Source: Tillandsia leiboldiana (lineage: Eukaryota; Streptophyta; Magnoliopsida; Poales; Bromeliaceae). From it: 64,000 nucleotides of DNA. The number at the start of each line of letters is the position of its first letter. The first letter of the stretch is position 1. Below are positions 63,109 through 64,000 of this stretch, in pieces. The DNA is taken from contig CM055063.1 in NCBI GenBank assembly GCA_029204045.2, forward strand, positions 44,993,345 to 45,057,344, read 5' to 3'. Made by a program: the position numbers and the translations under genes. Under the pieces are notes generated by a model. That model did not search any database, was not told the DNA's origin, and saw only the letters and a list, made by a program, of their open reading frames with translations.

Positions 63109-64000
63109 TGTAGTGACTCGGCTTTTACGTGTATTTGCGACTCACATTTTAATTAATTACGCCCTTTAAGTAGAATAAAATTATTTAATGTTTAAAAGTC
63201 GGTCGGTGTGTGGTGCGGGTATTTTTCTGTTGAGGGGCTCGGAAATTAAAGACCGACGGTGCGATCGGATCGGAAATCCGATGTACGGATCTCCCGGAAT
63301 GGGGTTTCTAAGATCGCGGTGACTTAAGGTGTGCATCGAAATCCGTGTAAAATATCCGACTCGCTTTCTGAGGAAGTTTGGATATTCCGCGTGATTAATT
63401 AATTAAGGAATTAATTAATCGGTGACGATAGATTAAGTTGGGAATTTATTCCCTATGATTATCTAATTAGGAAATTAAATAATCGGTGACTAGGATTTAA
63501 AAGGTGGGATTTTATCTCGTGGGTTTAGATATTTATTGTTAGAAGATAAATATCCGAATATTCGTGGGTTTTTCCTTTTTACGTACGTATAATAAAAGAA
63601 AAATAAAAGAATAAAATAAAAGAGGAAATTAAATTAATAAGAGGATAATTAAATCCCGTTACCGGAAGGAAAACCCTAATTTAAAAATACCGCCTTCTCA
63701 AACCCTCCTCTTTCGTGCGTACCGAAAACCAAACGAAACCCTAGTTTGAAAAGAGAGGGAGAAAGCGGAGGAACCCGATCGCCCCGATTGACGTCCGGAG
63801 ATCGGAGAACAAGACGCGGTCATCTACGGGGAGCGGATCCGGATCTCCAACGCCGCGAGAACCAAGATCGGTTCTTTAGTTCCGATAAATTAAGGTTAGT
63901 GATCATCGTTACGTTTGTCAAATTAATCGGGGGTTTTCCATGTTCTTGTAAGGTCGTTTTAATTGGTACATCGATCGCGGATTTTCGTCGGGTTTTGATC
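63109..64000 (+). repeat. Element 8: start of an LTR related to that of element 7
   Basis: Begins TGTAGTGACTCGG and aligns along its first several hundred bases with 59616 onward (shared GGTCGGTGTGTGGTG, GGTATTTTTCTGT, GACGGTGCGATCGGATC, ATCTCCCGGAA), but with roughly one base in four or five different. There is no purine tract directly before it (the preceding bases are CCGCCCCGGAG). So it is more likely the 5' LTR of another insertion than the 3' LTR of element 7. It leaves the window at 64000. Confidence 0.7.

Overview
The window is a stretch of plant intergenic DNA made almost wholly of nested LTR retrotransposons. I found no host gene, rRNA, tRNA or CRISPR locus. The evidence for a flowering plant is: primer-binding sites complementary to plant initiator-methionine tRNA; Tekay/Del-like Gypsy coding regions with a chromodomain; a SIRE/Maximus-like Copia element with an extra envelope-like ORF; and Gypsy LTRs of 2.6-4.6 kb. 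The sequence alone does not give the species.

Layout, left to right. (1) 1-10147, + strand: a LARD-type element with 4.6 kb LTRs around a 2.1 kb interior that has no intact ORF; the first 1.2 kb of its 5' LTR lies outside the window. (2) 10148-16179, - strand: a gag-only (TR-GAG-like) element lacking its 3' LTR. It is inserted in the 5' LTR of (3) 16180-41940, + strand, a Gypsy element with 4.0 kb LTRs and a badly decayed gag-pol. Element 3 is split by (4) 17979-35730, + strand, a SIRE-like Copia element with 1307-bp LTRs and target duplication GAGGA. Inside the Copia a 100-N gap is flanked by two near-identical 6.2 kb segments, most likely a false assembly duplication. (5) 42404 to about 59615, - strand: a Tekay-like Gypsy with nearly complete gag-pol. 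Its gag is interrupted by (6) 48724-59216, - strand, a complete gag-only element (target duplication TCGGC), and again by (7) 59616 onward, + strand, another Gypsy element. Element 7 appears to be interrupted at 63109 by a related LTR (8) that runs off the window.

How they relate. The Gypsy elements share the LTR terminus CGTGACA, the primer-site layout and, where visible, a hairpin beside the polypurine tract. Only element 5 carries a nearly complete set of protein domains. Elements 1, 2, 3 and 6 look like non-autonomous derivatives that kept mainly cis-acting RNA signals. The most interesting of these is a perfect hairpin about 180 nt inside the 5' LTR boundary of all four, with a six-base palindrome in its loop. 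Element 1 has a compensated stem change and a different loop palindrome. This looks like a kissing-loop dimerisation or packaging signal. A second notable point is the Copia envelope-like gene, which has its own promoter-like cassette, an ATG-free leader and candidate splice sites. All counts and identities here are by eye.
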